This document shows positions 14,827 to 22,778 of a stretch of 22,778 nt of DNA, in pieces. The DNA comes from an uncultured Eubacteriales bacterium. GTDB taxonomy: Bacteria > Bacillota > Clostridia > Monoglobales > Monoglobaceae. The stretch covers positions 1 through 22,778 of the forward strand of contig URTH01000008.1 in assembly GCA_900550775.1 (NCBI GenBank). Direction: 5' to 3'. Position numbers and translations under genes: made by a program. Within the stretch, counting starts at the first letter, position 1. Every line of letters begins with the position of its first letter. The notes below the pieces were generated by a model. It was not told where the DNA came from. It was given only the letters and a program-made list of their open reading frames with translations, and did not search any database.

Positions 14827-16161
14827 TTATCCTTCTGTCGGATTCTCTTCCGTGCGCGTAACGATGGCCTCCTCGATACGGTGTTCGGCAATTTTGGTGA
14901 CATGAATCTCCATGCGGCCGATTTTGGTGCGCACGGTTTCGCCGTCCTCCGGCAGGGTCTCGATGGCGTCCAGCACCAGACCGGCAAAGGTATTGTAATC
15001 CCCATCCGGGAAGGTAACGCCAAGCGCCTCCTCCACATCTTCAATCTCCGCGCCGCCGCGGATTTTCCAGGTGGTATCGTTTAGCTTTACGATATCGCGC
15101 TCCTGCTCCGGCTCTTCGTCCTCGCTGTATAACTCGCCGACAATCTCCTCTAAAAGATCCTTCTGCGTGACAACGCCCTGAAAACCGCCGTATTCGTCCA
15201 TCACCACGACCATGTGGGTGTTTTTCTGCTGCATTCTGGAGAATAATTCGTCCGCTTTCATGCTGTCCGGGACAAAATACGGCTCCCGAATAATGTTACG
15301 CAGCGTACTCTTCTGGCCGCCGCCAAGCAAAAACCGATAAAAATCACGGCTGTTGACGATGCCGATGACATCATCAATGTCATCGCCGCAGACCGGATAG
15401 CGTGTATGCCCGGTTTCATCGATATACGCACGCCATTGCTCAATTGAGTCCTCAATCCAAAGAATACAGGATTCCGTCCGATGCGTCATAATATCCTCGG
15501 CCGGCTTATCGTCCAGCTCAAAGATATTATGGATCATCTCTTTTTCATCGTCATCGATCACACCGCTCTCCGAGCCGATGTCAACCATCATGCGGATTTC
15601 CTCTTCCGAGACGTCGTTTTCTTCCATATTGGGGTCAATGCCGCACAGACGAAGCACCAGGTTGGTGGAGTGGGTAAGCAGCCAGACCACCGGTGCAAAT
15701 AAGGCGGAAATCAGGCGAACCATGGGCGTGATACGCAGCGCCAGATCCTCCGGCTTGCGCATGGCAACGCGTTTTGGTACCAGTTCGCCAAAGACCAGCG
15801 TGACATAGGACAAAAGCAAGGTAATCAGAATCACCGACAGGGTGCGGAGCGTCCCGGCCGGGATGTTAACCCCAAGCGCAAGCAGCCATGTAACCAGCGG
15901 TGCAGAAAAATTTTCTGCCGCAAAGGCGCTGCCCAAAAAGCCGGCCAGCGTGACTGCAACCTGAATGGTTGCGAGAAACCGCGCAGGATCCTGAATCAGT
16001 CCGCGCAGGTGCCGAGCCTGCGAATTTCCCTCCTGTGCCAATTTTTCAAGTTTTGATTCGTTCATGCTGATAACCGCTATTTCCGCCGAGGCGAAAACTG
16101 CATTCAGTGCGATCAGCACCGCCTGCAAAAGCAGCATCAGCCACAGATTGCCATCTGACAA
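14827..16161 (-). CDS. CNNM/CorC (hemolysin C) family transporter with CBS pair
   Basis: This is a 444-residue membrane protein of the CNNM/CorC family, linked in known members to Mg2+/Co2+ efflux. The DUF21 membrane domain (about 5-195) shows NAVFASAEIAVISMNESKL, TIQVAVTLAGFLGSAF and the FGELVPKR motif. A CBS pair follows (about 215-340, with EDIMTHRTE and VVVMDEYGGFQGVVT), then the CorC_HlyC domain (about 355-435, with WKIRGGAEIEDVEEALG). Start is TTG at 16161 with GGGGGA about six bases upstream; the next in-frame ATG would remove part of the first helix. It has its own promoter and ends in the palindrome shared with the lipoprotein. It is not a haemolysin despite common annotation. Confidence 0.92.
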   Translation of the reverse strand: MSDGNLWLMLLLQAVLIALNAVFASAEIAVISMNESKLEKLAQEGNSQARHLRGLIQDPARFLATIQVAVTLAGFLGSAFAAENFSAPLVTWLLALGVNIPAGTLRTLSVILITLLLSYVTLVFGELVPKRVAMRKPEDLALRITPMVRLISALFAPVVWLLTHSTNLVLRLCGIDPNMEENDVSEEEIRMMVDIGSESGVIDDDEKEMIHNIFELDDKPAEDIMTHRTESCILWIEDSIEQWRAYIDETGHTRYPVCGDDIDDVIGIVNSRDFYRFLLGGGQKSTLRNIIREPYFVPDSMKADELFSRMQQKNTHMVVVMDEYGGFQGVVTQKDLLEEIVGELYSEDEEPEQERDIVKLNDTTWKIRGGAEIEDVEEALGVTFPDGDYNTFAGLVLDAIETLPEDGETVRTKIGRMEIHVTKIAEHRIEEAIVTRTEENPTEG

Positions 16162-16205
16162 GATTGTTCCCCCATTATATTCATATTTTTCATAATATTT
16201 TTTCC

Positions 16206-16234
16206 ATTGTATCGTATTTCACGCCGTTTGTCAA
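16206..16234 (-). promoter_or_regulatory. Sigma-A promoter of the CorC-like gene
   Basis: On the minus strand TTGACA (plus 16229-16234) and TACAAT (plus 16206-16211) are 17 bases apart. It lies just past the terminator of the upstream Gld-like operon and gives a leader of about 40 nt. A closer TATAAT at 16174-16179 has no matching -35. Confidence 0.85.
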
Positions 16235-16250
16235 GCAAGACGTCTCCACG

Positions 16251-16291
16251 AAAAAACGCACCGGGCGCGATATGCGCGCGGCGCGTTTTTT
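16251..16291. terminator. Terminator of the Gld-like ABC operon
   Basis: A GC-rich stem (minus strand ACGCGCCGCGCGC, loop ATAT, CGCGCCCGGTGCGT, with one mismatch and one wobble) is flanked by A6 and T6, so it can act on either strand. It lies 43 bases after the DUF4340 gene. Confidence 0.85.
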
Positions 16292-16333
16292 GCCGCCCTT
16301 TTGGGCGTTATCGTTTATTGGTCGTTCGATACG

Positions 16334-17716
16334 TCAGTTTGCGGCGTCCAGCGTCGAAAACAAATCGTTCAGCGTTGACTTTAAGACGGTAAAACACTTT
16401 CCGTCGCTCCGCTCTGCAAGATAGTACCGTTCGTCATAAGCAAAGTAGCGGCTGGTGTCGGCAGTGCCGTCCTTAAAATGATAGGTGACCGTCATAAACG
16501 GATCGGCGGCCTCAGAATGGGCGGCGGAATTGACAAACAGAATGCCAATGACCTGCTGATAAATCTTTTTAAAATTATCCGCCTTGGTGGTTTTGCCGTT
16601 GATTTGGTACTTATCCTCGTTTTCTTCTTCATCGCCGTCGCCGATGGTCAGCGTCATCGTGCGTCCGTCCTTTTGAATCTCCACCGAGGAAACTTCATCA
16701 ATCGGCGCGATGCGGACAAATTTTTGGATATACTGCATCGGGTCAAAGCCGGAGAATGCATCGAGATAAGCGCTGTCGCCGATGTAGACAAACGGCTCGC
16801 TGCCGCATTGGAAGTAAACGCCGTTTTCGCATGCCGCACCGATGCGCAGCGTATAGGTATCGGCGGCGGTCTCGATGGTCAGAATATAGGCGTCATTTCC
16901 GAGGCCGTAACGGCTGAGGTCACCGGGGTGATCGTCTGCAAAGTCGGAGACGGCTACGGACGCAAAGTTTTTCAGCAGTGTGCCGATCCGATCCTCCGAG
17001 GCGCCCTCGCGGGCACAGGGGGTCTCGGCCACCCAAACGCACTGATAGGCGTTGAGCGGCTTTTCGCCCTCGGCCGCAAGCCTTGCCTTAAGCAGTGTTT
17101 CGCCGCCGCGCGCAACCGAAAAGGCGGTGATGCTGTCGGTGGAAACCGAAAACAGGTTTTTGCTTCGGAAGCTGTTGGTCGATTGCAGCAGCGTGTCCGC
17201 CTTGTAGGAGGACAGGGCATAGATGCCGTCGCCGCCCTCTTGCATCATGTAACAGCTGCTCTCGCCCGGCAGGTTGTCGCCCACCAAAAACCGTACCTTT
17301 GTGCCGTCCTTTTTCTGAACGGTAAAGGAGGTGTCGCCTCTGTCAAGACCAAATTCTGCCGCCCGGCTCAGATCGTCGGTGATTTTGCGCTCGGCGGTCA
17401 CCGTCAGAAAGCCGGAGAACGCACTTTTTAGGCTCATCTGCTGAAACGGAATGTCGGATAGCTCCGGAATCGAGAGGTTGCCGTCATCGTCCTGATAAAG
17501 CGTGTAGGTCTGGTTTGGATTTTGAATGGAGACCGCGCGGACTTCATCGGATTGCGCTTGAAACAGAGTAATCACATTTGCCGCCGCGGTTGGCGTACCC
17601 TCGCCGTTGTCCGTTTTCGGTTCCCAGCGGACGGCCAGAAGATAGCCGCCGCCGAGCAGCAGAAGAACAAGCACGGCAAGAATCAGGTTGCGGATTTGTT
17701 TGCGCCGTTTCGGCAT
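16334..17716 (-). CDS. DUF4340 domain protein, membrane-anchored, ABC-associated
   Basis: This 460-residue protein has a basic N terminus (MPKRRKQIRN), one membrane helix (about 9-28) and a large extracytoplasmic domain. The DUF4340 repeat pattern shows as VRAVSIQNPNQTYTLYQDDDG, EFGLDRGDTSFTVQKKDG, FLVGDNLPGESSCYMMQ and YGLGNDAYILTIETAADTYTLRIG. Start is ATG at 17716 with AAGGAGG eight bases upstream. It shares its first base with the stop of the permease-GldG gene (TAATG), so translation is coupled. DUF4340 genes typically follow GldF/GldG-like ABC genes, and the protein is probably the external partner of that transporter. Its molecular role is unknown. Confidence 0.87.
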   Translation of the reverse strand: MPKRRKQIRNLILAVLVLLLLGGGYLLAVRWEPKTDNGEGTPTAAANVITLFQAQSDEVRAVSIQNPNQTYTLYQDDDGNLSIPELSDIPFQQMSLKSAFSGFLTVTAERKITDDLSRAAEFGLDRGDTSFTVQKKDGTKVRFLVGDNLPGESSCYMMQEGGDGIYALSSYKADTLLQSTNSFRSKNLFSVSTDSITAFSVARGGETLLKARLAAEGEKPLNAYQCVWVAETPCAREGASEDRIGTLLKNFASVAVSDFADDHPGDLSRYGLGNDAYILTIETAADTYTLRIGAACENGVYFQCGSEPFVYIGDSAYLDAFSGFDPMQYIQKFVRIAPIDEVSSVEIQKDGRTMTLTIGDGDEEENEDKYQINGKTTKADNFKKIYQQVIGILFVNSAAHSEAADPFMTVTYHFKDGTADTSRYFAYDERYYLAERSDGKCFTVLKSTLNDLFSTLDAAN

Positions 17717-19806
17717 TACAGATACCTCCTTCGCAGCCATACCAAAAGGCCGGCAGCCAAAATCAAAATCGGCAGTACATATTGCAGCACAATGGAGATC
17801 ACTTTTACCTGCATCTCGGTCATAGTCAGACGCTCAGCGCTGATGATCTTTGCGCGGATGTTTAAGGAATCGCCCTTTTGCGTCATATAGGAGAAGGCGT
17901 TTAATACAAAGTCGCCGTTGCAGTAGCTGGATTCTTCTAAGATGCCGTCTGTCTCTACGGCCTGCAGGGATCCGAGCACCAGGACAGAACCGCCTGTGCC
18001 GTCGCTCTTTTCCGAGATCGCGGAGAGGGAGAGCGGACCGCTGATGTCACCCTCTGCCTTTTGGGTGTTGCTGCGCTGCAAGTCGGTAATCCCCCAGGAA
18101 TTTTTGGAGGTTTCAAGCAGCGAGGTCACATAGGTGTGCTGCAGATTATTCTCGTTTAACGTAAAGGAGCAGGAGACCGGCGCGGCAAAGGGAATATCGC
18201 TTTGCTGCAGCTTTTCGGTGATGGTGTGCTTTTGCAGCGTCGGTGACGGAACCGGAACGCCCATGTTGCTGCGCATTGCCTTGCTGCTGTCGCCCTCATA
18301 GGCAAAGTCACTGTTCGGCGTGATGCCCCATTCCGAGAGATACCCGTAAAGACGCTCCATGGCAGGGGTTCCGGCCGTAAAGATCCAGGCCGCCTTGCCG
18401 CCTTTTAGCAGATAGGCGTCAATGACGTCGCGTTCTTCCGCAGTGACATCTGCGGACGGCGCCATGGAAATGAGAATGCTTGCGTCCTCCGGGATTTCGC
18501 TGCTTGCAAGGTTGATGGTCTCAACGGTGTAACCCTCGCTCTCCAGCGCCTTTTTCAGCTCCTGGCTCTGGTATTCGCCGTGTCCCTCGGTCAGATAGGC
18601 TTTCACCGCAGCGCCGTTGCCTGCAACATAGCGGATTGCGGCAGTCATCTGTTTTTCCATATCAATAGAGACGGTGCCGGACTGGCTTTGCCGATAAAGC
18701 TGGCTGAGCGGAATGGTTTTAAACCGTTCTCCCTTTTGTACCACAACGGTGCCGACCCCGGCGTCATCGCCGTATTTTCTCGCAAAGGCCGGATCCTCGT
18801 ACGGGTCAATATAGGTGACCTTTAATAAACTGTTCATGCTTTGGTATTGGGACAGGTACTCCTTAATGGCAGAGACCAGTTCGCCGCTCATACTGTCGGA
18901 ATAGAGCGCATAAACGTCAATCGGTTCACTAAGCTCGGCCATGACCTCCTTGGTCTGTGCCGAAAATTCATAAACCTTGTCCTGGGTCATGTCAAATTTT
19001 ATGGGCAGCTTGCCGTCCAGGGTGGTGACGATGCCGTTCAGCAAGACGGCACCGGCAAGTACCGCTGCGGTCATGGCCGCACTGTGGATCTTAAACCGGG
19101 TATCGCCGTATTGCCGCCGGCGAACCGCCTGCACAGTAAGAAACAAAAATACGCCGATAAAGCTGAGATAGTAGACGATGTTTACCGTGTTTAAGATGCC
19201 GTTCTGGAATTCCTCATAGCGGCTCATCAGCGAGAACCATGTGACAATCTTTTGGATGGCAGCGTTTGAAATGTTGGCCGCAATCCAATCCATGTAAAAG
19301 ACCAGCAGCAAAACGCCGAAGGTAACGATGGCCGCGATCATCTGGCTCTCTGTCAGTGCGGAGATGAAAAGACCGATAGAGATAAACGCGCCCCAGAGCA
19401 GAATAAAGCCGATATAGGAGCCGATCATCTCGGTGATGCTCGGACTGCCGAAGATGCAGAGGATCATCGGAAAGATCAGAGAGACGGCCAGCGTGATGCC
19501 AAAGACGGAAAGCGCCGCCAGATACTTGCCGATGACGATCTGTGTGACGCTGACCGGCGCCGTCAGCAAAAGCTGGTCGGTGCGGCGGCTGCGCTCTAAG
19601 GACAAAAGACCCATGGTCAGGATCGATACCAAAAACAGATAGATCACATTGATGTTTGCAAACATCGATTTCAGATCGGCGGTTTGATAAGCCAGCGTGC
19701 CGGATACAAAGAAGATCGCGCACAACGCCAAAAAAATGCCGGAAAATATGTAGCCGATCGGCGACTTAAAATAGGCCTTCCATTCTTTGATAAAAACTGC
19801 TTTCAT
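17716..19806 (-). CDS. ABC-2 permease fused to GldG-like domain (GldF-GldG fusion)
   Basis: The 696-residue protein joins two parts that are separate in Flavobacterium GldF and GldG. Residues 1-235 form an ABC-2 permease with six hydrophobic segments (about 16-38, 52-70, 92-118, 128-150, 155-177, 208-228); SLERSRRTDQLLLTAPVS is a typical coupling-region motif. A seventh helix (about 243-262) leads into an extracytoplasmic GldG/ABC_transp_aux domain (KFDMTQDKVYEFSAQTKEVM, TEGHGEYQSQELKKALESEG, LLKGGKAAWIF), and a last helix (about 670-690) ends in RRRYL. Its ATG overlaps the ATPase stop (ATGA). The frame is continuous through the junction, so the fusion is real unless the assembly has an error. 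The substrate is unknown. Confidence 0.88.
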   Translation of the reverse strand: MKAVFIKEWKAYFKSPIGYIFSGIFLALCAIFFVSGTLAYQTADLKSMFANINVIYLFLVSILTMGLLSLERSRRTDQLLLTAPVSVTQIVIGKYLAALSVFGITLAVSLIFPMILCIFGSPSITEMIGSYIGFILLWGAFISIGLFISALTESQMIAAIVTFGVLLLVFYMDWIAANISNAAIQKIVTWFSLMSRYEEFQNGILNTVNIVYYLSFIGVFLFLTVQAVRRRQYGDTRFKIHSAAMTAAVLAGAVLLNGIVTTLDGKLPIKFDMTQDKVYEFSAQTKEVMAELSEPIDVYALYSDSMSGELVSAIKEYLSQYQSMNSLLKVTYIDPYEDPAFARKYGDDAGVGTVVVQKGERFKTIPLSQLYRQSQSGTVSIDMEKQMTAAIRYVAGNGAAVKAYLTEGHGEYQSQELKKALESEGYTVETINLASSEIPEDASILISMAPSADVTAEERDVIDAYLLKGGKAAWIFTAGTPAMERLYGYLSEWGITPNSDFAYEGDSSKAMRSNMGVPVPSPTLQKHTITEKLQQSDIPFAAPVSCSFTLNENNLQHTYVTSLLETSKNSWGITDLQRSNTQKAEGDISGPLSLSAISEKSDGTGGSVLVLGSLQAVETDGILEESSYCNGDFVLNAFSYMTQKGDSLNIRAKIISAERLTMTEMQVKVISIVLQYVLPILILAAGLLVWLRRRYL

Positions 19807-20876
19807 GCGCTCTCGCCTCCTTTTTGTGCCGCATCGTCCGTTTGCAGCGGTGTATCATCGGGTTGTTTTTGTGCAGCGGCCGGCTCGGTGCTGATGATGT
19901 GCATAAATGTTTCTTCCAGTGATGTCCGCGCGGCCGAAAACGCCAGAATCGGGCAATCGGCGGCCGCAAAACGGCGGAAGATGTCCTCTCTGAGGTCGCT
20001 GCCTTGGCGTACCGTCACCAGAATTTCTGCGGCGTTCTCTTCGTCACAGGGGCGTATGTCGGCCGCCTCCACGCCGTCAATTTCGCATAAAAGGGCACAG
20101 GCTGCCGTGCCGTCTCCCCTCACGCGCAGCAGATACCGCGTGCCGTCACCTCCGTGGGTTAAATCCGACATCCGTCCGGTCGAGACAATGCGGCCGTGGT
20201 TGATAATGGTGTAACTGTCACAGACTGCGCTGACCTCCTGCAAAATGTGGGTGCTTAAAATAACGGTGCGGTTTTTTCCAAGCTCGCTGATAACCTCGCG
20301 GATTTCAAGAATCTGCCGCGGATCCAGCCCAACGGTCGGCTCGTCCAGCACCAAAACCTCCGGGTCGCCGATCAAGGCCTGCGCCAGACCGACGCGCTGC
20401 CGGTAACCCTTGGAAAGGTTGCGGATCAGCCGCCCTTTTACGTCGCTGATGCGGACTTTTTCCATCACCTTTCGAAGGTGTGCGCCCTTGTCGTCCTTTT
20501 TTACGCCCTTTAGGTCATAGACAAAGCTGAGATATTCCATAACGGTCATATCCGTATAAAGCGGCGGAATCTCCGGCAGATAGCCGATTTTTTTCCGTGC
20601 GCTGTCGGGATCCTCGGCAATGTCGATGCCGTCAATCCTGACGCTGCCGCCGCCGGGCGCCAGATAGCCGGTCAAGATATTCATCGCGGTGGATTTTCCG
20701 GCGCCGTTCGGGCCCAAAAATCCCATGATTTCGCCTTTTTGCACGGCAAAGCTAATGCCGCAGAGCGCTTGGTTCGCGCCGTAAAATTTGCTTAAATTTT
20801 CAATGGCAATGGCCGGGCAGTCGTGCGTTTCCTGTGCCGGTGCCGCCGCCATATCGGCCTGTGTTTTGCTTTCCAT
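19803..20876 (-). CDS. ABC transporter ATPase, GldA-like
   Basis: This nucleotide-binding subunit should energise the permease-GldG fusion next to it. Walker A GPNGAGKST is at about residues 55-63, the signature LSKGYRQR at 154-161, Walker B VLVLDEP at 174-180 and the H-loop STH at 208-210. GYLPEIPPLY replaces the usual Q-loop Gln with Glu, as is common in this ABC-2 subfamily. The protein has a 20-residue N-terminal extension and a hydrophilic tail (PDDTPLQTDDAAQKGG). Start is ATG at 20876, eight bases after AAGGAG; a GTG at 20885 overlaps that site. Length is 357 residues. It is the first gene of the operon. Confidence 0.93.
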   Translation of the reverse strand: MESKTQADMAAAPAQETHDCPAIAIENLSKFYGANQALCGISFAVQKGEIMGFLGPNGAGKSTAMNILTGYLAPGGGSVRIDGIDIAEDPDSARKKIGYLPEIPPLYTDMTVMEYLSFVYDLKGVKKDDKGAHLRKVMEKVRISDVKGRLIRNLSKGYRQRVGLAQALIGDPEVLVLDEPTVGLDPRQILEIREVISELGKNRTVILSTHILQEVSAVCDSYTIINHGRIVSTGRMSDLTHGGDGTRYLLRVRGDGTAACALLCEIDGVEAADIRPCDEENAAEILVTVRQGSDLREDIFRRFAAADCPILAFSAARTSLEETFMHIISTEPAAAQKQPDDTPLQTDDAAQKGGESA

Positions 20877-20912
20877 CTGATTCACTCCTTCAAACCCTGT
20901 TCTTATCTATTT

Positions 20913-20941
20913 AATATAGCACGATTTTCACATAATGTCAA
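20913..20941 (-). promoter_or_regulatory. Sigma-A promoter of the Gld-like ABC operon
   Basis: On the minus strand TTGACA (plus 20936-20941) and TATATT (plus 20913-20918) are separated by 17 bases. The leader is about 30 nt. The promoter lies between the pnp terminator and the ATPase gene. Confidence 0.85.
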
Positions 20942-20977
20942 AATAAATCCCATGCCGAGATGTAAAATTATTGTGAA

Positions 20978-21006
20978 CAAAAAAGGCGCGGACTGTGCCG
21001 CGCCTT
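20978..21006 (-). terminator. Terminator of pnp
   Basis: On the minus strand AAGGCGCGG, loop CACAGT and CCGCGCCTT form a 9-bp hairpin ending in a TTTTTTG run (plus 20979-20984), 10 bases after the pnp stop codon. Confidence 0.9.
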
Positions 21007-21016
21007 GCGTTGTACT

Positions 21017-22778
21017 TTACTGTTCAAGTCTCCGCAGATTGATACGACCTTTGTCGTCAATTTCGATGACCTCTACCTTAACGATGTCGCCCTCTTTCAC
21101 CACATCGGTTACCTTTTCCACGCGGCCTTTTGCCAGCTTGGAAATGTGGATCAAACCGTCTTTGCCGGGCAGCAGCTCAACAAATGCGCCAAAGTCCATA
21201 ATCCGAACAACGGGGCCTTCGTAGATTTCGCCGACCTCCGGCTCTTTGACGATCATCTCAATCATCTTTTGTGCCTTTTCGCCCATCTCGGTATCCACGG
21301 CTGCAATAAAGACTCTGCCGTCGTCCTCAATATCAATCTTGGCGCCGGTTTCTGCGATAATGCCCTGGATTACCTTGCCGCCGCTGCCGATGACTTCACG
21401 GATCTTATCCACCGGAATGCTCATGTGGATGATCTTGGGTGCGTACGGAGAGAGATCCTCTCTCGGTGCAGCGATCGCCTTGAGCATAACCTCGTCTAAG
21501 ATATAGTATCTTGCGTTTTTGGTCTGTTCCAGTGCGGTGCGAATGATGGCCGGGGTCAGACCGTCAACCTTTAAGTCCATCTGGATGGCGGTAATACCGT
21601 CTTTGGTACCGGCAACCTTAAAGTCCATGTCGCCGAAGAAGTCCTCAACGCCCTGGATATCAACCATGGTTAAGAAGTTGTCCTCGTCCTCCGGGTCGGT
21701 AATCAAACCGACCGAAATTCCGGCAACCGGCTTTTTAATCGGTACACCGGCGTCCATCAGTGCCAGCGTGCTGCCGCAGATGCTGGCCTGCGAGGTCGAA
21801 CCGTTCGAGCTTAAAACCTCGGACACCAAACGGATGGCATAGGGGAACTCCTCCTCAGACGGGAGTACCGGAACCAATGCGCGTTCTGCCAGTGCGCCGT
21901 GGCCGATTTCACGGCGGCCGGGGCCGCGGGACGGACGGGTCTCGCCCACGCTGTAAGACGGGAAGTTGTAGTGGTGCAGATATCTGCGGTATTCTTCATT
22001 GTCAAGACCGTCAATGATCTTTGCGTCACCGAGCGGGCCAAGGGTTGCTACGGTCAGAACCTGGGTCTGACCGCGGCTGAAGAGGCCACTGCCGTGCGCT
22101 CTCGGCAGAAGTCCGACTTCGGCGGACAGCGGACGCAGTTCTAAGATACCGCGGCCGTCCACACGCTTTTTATCGTACATCAGCCAGTTTCTGACAACCG
22201 TCTTTTGCAGCTTATAAAGCGCCTCATCGATCTGTGCCTGGTATTCTTCCTTCGGATATTTTTCCTGAAAAGCCTCGTATACCTTGTCATAAACCACCAA
22301 AAGGCGTGCGTCACGCACGGTTTTGTCATCGGTGTCCATGGCCTCTTTTACCATATCCTCCGCAAAGGCGCGGATGTCGGTAAAGAGCTGTTCATCAACA
22401 ACCATGTGTTCGTATTCAAACTTCGGCTTTCCGATTTCGTCCTGGATCTTTTGGATAAAGGCACACAGTTTTTTGATTTCGTCATGTGCAAACATGATGG
22501 CTTCAAACATGGTGTCCTCCGGCACTTCCTTTGCGCCGGCCTCAATCATAACAACCTTTTTTGCACTGCCGGCAACCGTCAGACTAAGGCGGCTGACCTC
22601 ACGCTGTGCCTCGGTCGGGTTGATGACAAATTCGCCGTCAACCAGGCCGACATAAACCGCCGCAATCGGGCCGTTAAACGGAATATCCGAAACGGAGACC
22701 GCAACCGAAGAACCGATCATCGCACAAAATTCCGGTGCGTTGTCCTGTTCTACCGAGAGAACGGTGGATACGATCGAT
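21017..22778 (-). CDS. pnp: Polyribonucleotide nucleotidyltransferase (PNPase), 5'-truncated by window edge
   Basis: PNPase degrades RNA 3' to 5' by phosphorolysis. The frame is open to the right edge and enters in mid-protein (SIVSTVLSVEQDNAPEF), so the ATG at 22720 is internal; about 100 N-terminal residues lie outside. Visible are the end of the first RNase PH domain, the helical linker, the second RNase PH domain with its catalytic GDMDFKVAGTKDG (Mg-binding Asp residues kept), a KH domain with GSGG in REVIGSGGKVIQGI, and an S1 domain ending GRINLRRLEQ. There is no acidic C-terminal extension after S1. It is followed by a strong terminator. Identification is certain. Confidence 0.97.
   Translation of the reverse strand, partial: SIVSTVLSVEQDNAPEFCAMIGSSVAVSVSDIPFNGPIAAVYVGLVDGEFVINPTEAQREVSRLSLTVAGSAKKVVMIEAGAKEVPEDTMFEAIMFAHDEIKKLCAFIQKIQDEIGKPKFEYEHMVVDEQLFTDIRAFAEDMVKEAMDTDDKTVRDARLLVVYDKVYEAFQEKYPKEEYQAQIDEALYKLQKTVVRNWLMYDKKRVDGRGILELRPLSAEVGLLPRAHGSGLFSRGQTQVLTVATLGPLGDAKIIDGLDNEEYRRYLHHYNFPSYSVGETRPSRGPGRREIGHGALAERALVPVLPSEEEFPYAIRLVSEVLSSNGSTSQASICGSTLALMDAGVPIKKPVAGISVGLITDPEDEDNFLTMVDIQGVEDFFGDMDFKVAGTKDGITAIQMDLKVDGLTPAIIRTALEQTKNARYYILDEVMLKAIAAPREDLSPYAPKIIHMSIPVDKIREVIGSGGKVIQGIIAETGAKIDIEDDGRVFIAAVDTEMGEKAQKMIEMIVKEPEVGEIYEGPVVRIMDFGAFVELLPGKDGLIHISKLAKGRVEKVTDVVKEGDIVKVEVIEIDDKGRINLRRLEQ

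Noticed and set aside
1..22778. CRISPR array, tRNA/rRNA genes, phage or insertion sequence, restriction or defence genes
   Set aside because: None was seen on either strand. All sizeable frames are explained by housekeeping, transport or secreted-protein genes.

Overview
The window is ordinary chromosomal DNA of a low- to mid-GC Gram-positive anaerobe. The best guess is a member of the class Clostridia (Oscillospirales/Ruminococcaceae-like). This is inferred from a bacterial V-type ATPase operon in place of an F-type one, long-form HPF, a paired ACT-domain/UPF0210 operon, secreted copper-amine-oxidase-N-type (stalk) domain proteins, strong AGGAGG-type ribosome sites and near-consensus sigma-A promoters. 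No phage, transposon, CRISPR array, tRNA or rRNA is visible. No gene-free stretch exceeds 300 bases; the longest gaps (about 250 and 220 bases) hold promoters, leaders and terminators.

Layout. The 3' part of rsmG (+) enters from the left edge and meets the V-ATPase operon head-on at a shared terminator (about 563-592). The V-ATPase operon (589-9095, minus) reads, in transcription order, G/H-C-I-K-F-E-A-B-D, and appears complete. Upstream of it lies the minus-strand pair ACT-domain protein (UPF0237) then UPF0210/PFL-like protein. This pair is driven by a perfect TTGACA-N17-TATAAT promoter with a structured leader of about 150 nt and five helically phased T-tracts upstream. Next come a DUF4380-like sugar-mutarotase-fold protein, long HPF, and two tandem paralogous secreted stalk-domain proteins, all minus. 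A divergent lipoprotein gene (+) starts back-to-back with the stalk-domain genes and converges on a CNNM/CorC-type transporter gene (minus). The last operon (minus) encodes a Gld-like ABC system: ATPase, a fused permease-GldG protein and a DUF4340 membrane-anchored protein. The right edge holds most of pnp (minus), missing its 5' end.

How the genes work together. The V-ATPase genes build one rotary ion pump/ATP synthase. The three Gld-like genes overlap or abut (ATGA and TAATG junctions) and should form one membrane complex of unknown substrate. The ACT and UPF0210 proteins are a conserved pair of unknown function. rsmG, hpf and pnp are housekeeping functions in rRNA methylation, ribosome hibernation and RNA decay.

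Several start codons were moved from the longest reading frame because the longer version runs into the gene's own ribosome site, a promoter or a terminator (V-ATPase K, B and E; both stalk-domain genes; the lipoprotein; the DUF4380-like gene; DUF4340; the ABC ATPase). No clearly new system was found. The most interesting signals are the curved-DNA/promoter/leader arrangement of the ACT-UPF0210 operon, the near-identical 57-bp block shared by the two stalk-domain genes, and the fused Gld-like ABC operon.
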